DNA of 14,408 nucleotides, from the NCBI GenBank assembly GCA_964406945.1, contig CAYOTO010000070.1, positions 1-14,408 on the forward strand, written 5' to 3'. This document shows positions 13,500 through 14,408 of this stretch, piece by piece (within the stretch, counting starts at the first letter, position 1; each line of letters begins with the position of its first letter). This DNA comes from UBA2266 sp964406945. Its GTDB lineage: Bacteria > Planctomycetota > Phycisphaerae > Sedimentisphaerales > Anaerobacaceae. Under the pieces are notes generated by a model. The model was not told the DNA's origin. It did not search any database and was given only the letters and a program-made list of their open reading frames with translations. The position numbers and the translations under genes were made by a program.

Positions 13500-13524
13500 T
13501 TTTGACAGATTCGAGCTGTCAAAA
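13500..13524. promoter_or_regulatory. Candidate enhancer/operator: perfect 9-bp inverted repeat
   Basis: TTTTGACAG-N7-CTGTCAAAA is a perfect dyad centred at about 13512, roughly 100 bp upstream of the predicted RpoN start site of hsp20. Activators of sigma-54 polymerase normally bind dyads 80-200 bp upstream, so the placement fits. It is also upstream of the divergent thioesterase gene and could act on both. Confidence 0.5.
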
Positions 13525-13650
13525 TGGCACTTTTTGGGTTGATTATTTGCCGGTAAACGCTGAATATCTGTTAAATCGTTATGCTGGCCGCGGCAACCGA
13601 GTTTCTCAGCCAGGCGGCAGGTGGTTCGGTGCATTTCGGAGTGTACGGCT

Positions 13651-14133
13651 ATGGATGAATCAAAGGGCAAAACACCGAGTGAAAGCAGCGTGGAGACCCG
13701 GTATCTTGTAATGCCGCATGAGGCCAATCCCCAGGGCACCGCGTTCGGCGGAATCGTAATGGCGTGGATCGATATGGTCGGCGGCATGGCGGCCCAGCGT
13801 CACTGCGGGCGCGAAGTCGTTACCGCGCAGGTGGATTCGCTGGTATTCACCGAACCGATACGGATAGGCGATCACGTAGTGCTCAAAGCCGCGGTCAACT
13901 ATGTCGGCAGGACGAGCATGGAGGTGGGCGTCCAGGTCACCGCCGAACATCCTCAGTCGGGCAGATCCGCCATCGCGACCACGGCCCATCTGACTTTTGT
14001 GGCTCTCGACGAAGATAAGAAGCCCACCGCCGCGCCGCCGTTGCTTCCGCGGACCGACGATGAAAAGAGAAGGTACCAGAACGCAAGAGAGCGGGTAAAG
14101 GCCAGAAAAGAACTGCTCAAGAAAATCAAGTGA
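13651..14133 (+). CDS. Hotdog-fold acyl-CoA thioesterase (YciA/BACH type)
   Basis: The enzyme hydrolyses acyl-CoA to free acid and CoA in the cytosol. The 160 residues from the ATG at 13651 carry the single hotdog domain with MPHEANPQGTAFGG and WID: Asn26 and Asp41 match the catalytic Asn and Asp of YciA/acyl-CoA hydrolases. VDSLVFTEPIRIGDHVVL and VGRTSMEVGVQV are the usual beta-sheet strands, and THxxF-like TAHLTFVALDED ends the domain. A Lys/Arg-rich helical tail (about 135-160) follows. GGAG lies 9 nt before this ATG; an in-frame GTG at 13621 is less likely. It is divergent from hsp20. A small AT-rich hairpin (CGAATA/TATTCG, 14138-14154) follows the stop. Confidence 0.92.
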   Translation: MDESKGKTPSESSVETRYLVMPHEANPQGTAFGGIVMAWIDMVGGMAAQRHCGREVVTAQVDSLVFTEPIRIGDHVVLKAAVNYVGRTSMEVGVQVTAEHPQSGRSAIATTAHLTFVALDEDKKPTAAPPLLPRTDDEKRRYQNARERVKARKELLKKIK

Positions 14134-14408
14134 TCGCCGAATAAATAATATTCGATAAATCCCCAGCCGTGAGGCCCCGGAAGAAATACGAATTCCCTGA
14201 TGTAGCCTCCCTGTAGAACCACGGCACCCGCGTGAGCCGCTTCATGCACCAACGTCACCACAAGGGCAAGAGGAATCAGCATCCAGAGCATGAACAAATG
14301 CCCTCGGACAAAGGCAATTAACTGCGTTTTCGTATAGTTCAACTGCAAATAAGTTGGTCCGCCACGGGCAGTCTTGGCCTCTAAGTTGTTGCCCTGCAAG
14401 CCCTTACC
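13953..14408 (-). CDS. HEAAH-motif membrane protein, probably 3'-truncated, running off the right edge
   Basis: The open minus-strand frame enters from the right edge. The believable part is 14134-14408: a hydrophobic helix FMLWMLIPLALVVTLV followed immediately by HEAAHA, an HExxH zinc motif at the end of a membrane helix as in site-2-type (M50-like) metalloproteases, then GGYIREFVFLPGPHGWG and FIEYY. The remaining frame (13953-14133) is simply antisense to the thioesterase gene and becomes Ser/Leu/Phe low complexity, so the real 3' end, including any second metal motif, is missing. Likely a gene remnant cut at the thioesterase 3' end. The start is uncertain: an ATG at 14291 has a weak GAGG, and the frame is also open beyond the window. 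Protease activity is doubtful. Confidence 0.5.
   Translation of the reverse strand, partial: GKGLQGNNLEAKTARGGPTYLQLNYTKTQLIAFVRGHLFMLWMLIPLALVVTLVHEAAHAGAVVLQGGYIREFVFLPGPHGWGFIEYYLFGDHLIFLSSSFLAFTRSLAFWYLLFSSSVRGSNGGAAVGFLSSSRATKVRWAVVAMADLPD

Overview
The window looks like chromosomal DNA of a Gram-negative bacterium, most likely a planctomycete of the Phycisphaerae type. This is inferred from gene content, not proven. The main clues are a Tat-exported Gfo/Idh/MocA oxidoreductase followed by a HEAT-repeat protein, an outer-membrane beta-barrel protein ending in Phe, a stand-alone TrpB2, and several uncharacterised membrane-anchored proteins. Most genes have good Shine-Dalgarno sequences, and the DNA is GC-rich except for the AT-rich left edge. 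There are no rRNA or tRNA genes, no CRISPR array, no intact transposase and no recognisable phage genes.

Layout. (1) 1-327, minus: start of an exported Kelch-repeat protein that runs off the left edge. (2) 328-690: intergenic, with a tandem 12-mer next to a short inverted repeat and an imperfect heptamer repeat. (3) 691-2186: divergent purE (minus) and a MEMO-family AmmeMemoRadiSam B gene (plus). (4) 2418-4951, minus: two uncharacterised membrane-anchored proteins; the upstream one carries Gmad2 and GerMN domains and has a clear terminator. (5) 5198-5766, minus: a VOC/glyoxalase gene broken by one frameshift. (6) 5967-8018, minus: a Gfo/Idh/MocA-HEAT operon. (7) 8168-8600, minus: decayed remnant of a paralogue of the 2418-3770 gene. 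(8) 8837-9511, plus: lipoprotein cyclophilin. (9) 9898-12238, plus: TrpB2 with a long, hairpin-rich upstream region, a terminator, then an outer-membrane protein. (10) 12239-12531: non-coding, holding a long composite hairpin. (11) 12532-12897: small membrane protein, convergent with hsp20 (12887-13330, minus). (12) 13331-13650: divergent control region with a textbook sigma-54 promoter for hsp20 and a perfect inverted repeat about 100 bp upstream of its predicted start site. (13) 13651-14133: hotdog acyl-CoA thioesterase. (14) Right edge, minus: a HEAAH membrane protein whose frame runs into the thioesterase gene and looks 3'-truncated.

How the genes work together: most are housekeeping or stand-alone genes (purine synthesis, indole/serine chemistry, protein folding, heat shock, acyl-CoA hydrolysis), not one pathway. 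The only convincing operon is Gfo/Idh/MocA plus HEAT. I do not see a clearly new multi-gene system. The best leads are the sigma-54/inverted-repeat control of hsp20, the paralogous pair of unknown membrane proteins with one copy decayed, the composite hairpin at 12351-12437, and the leader upstream of trpB2.
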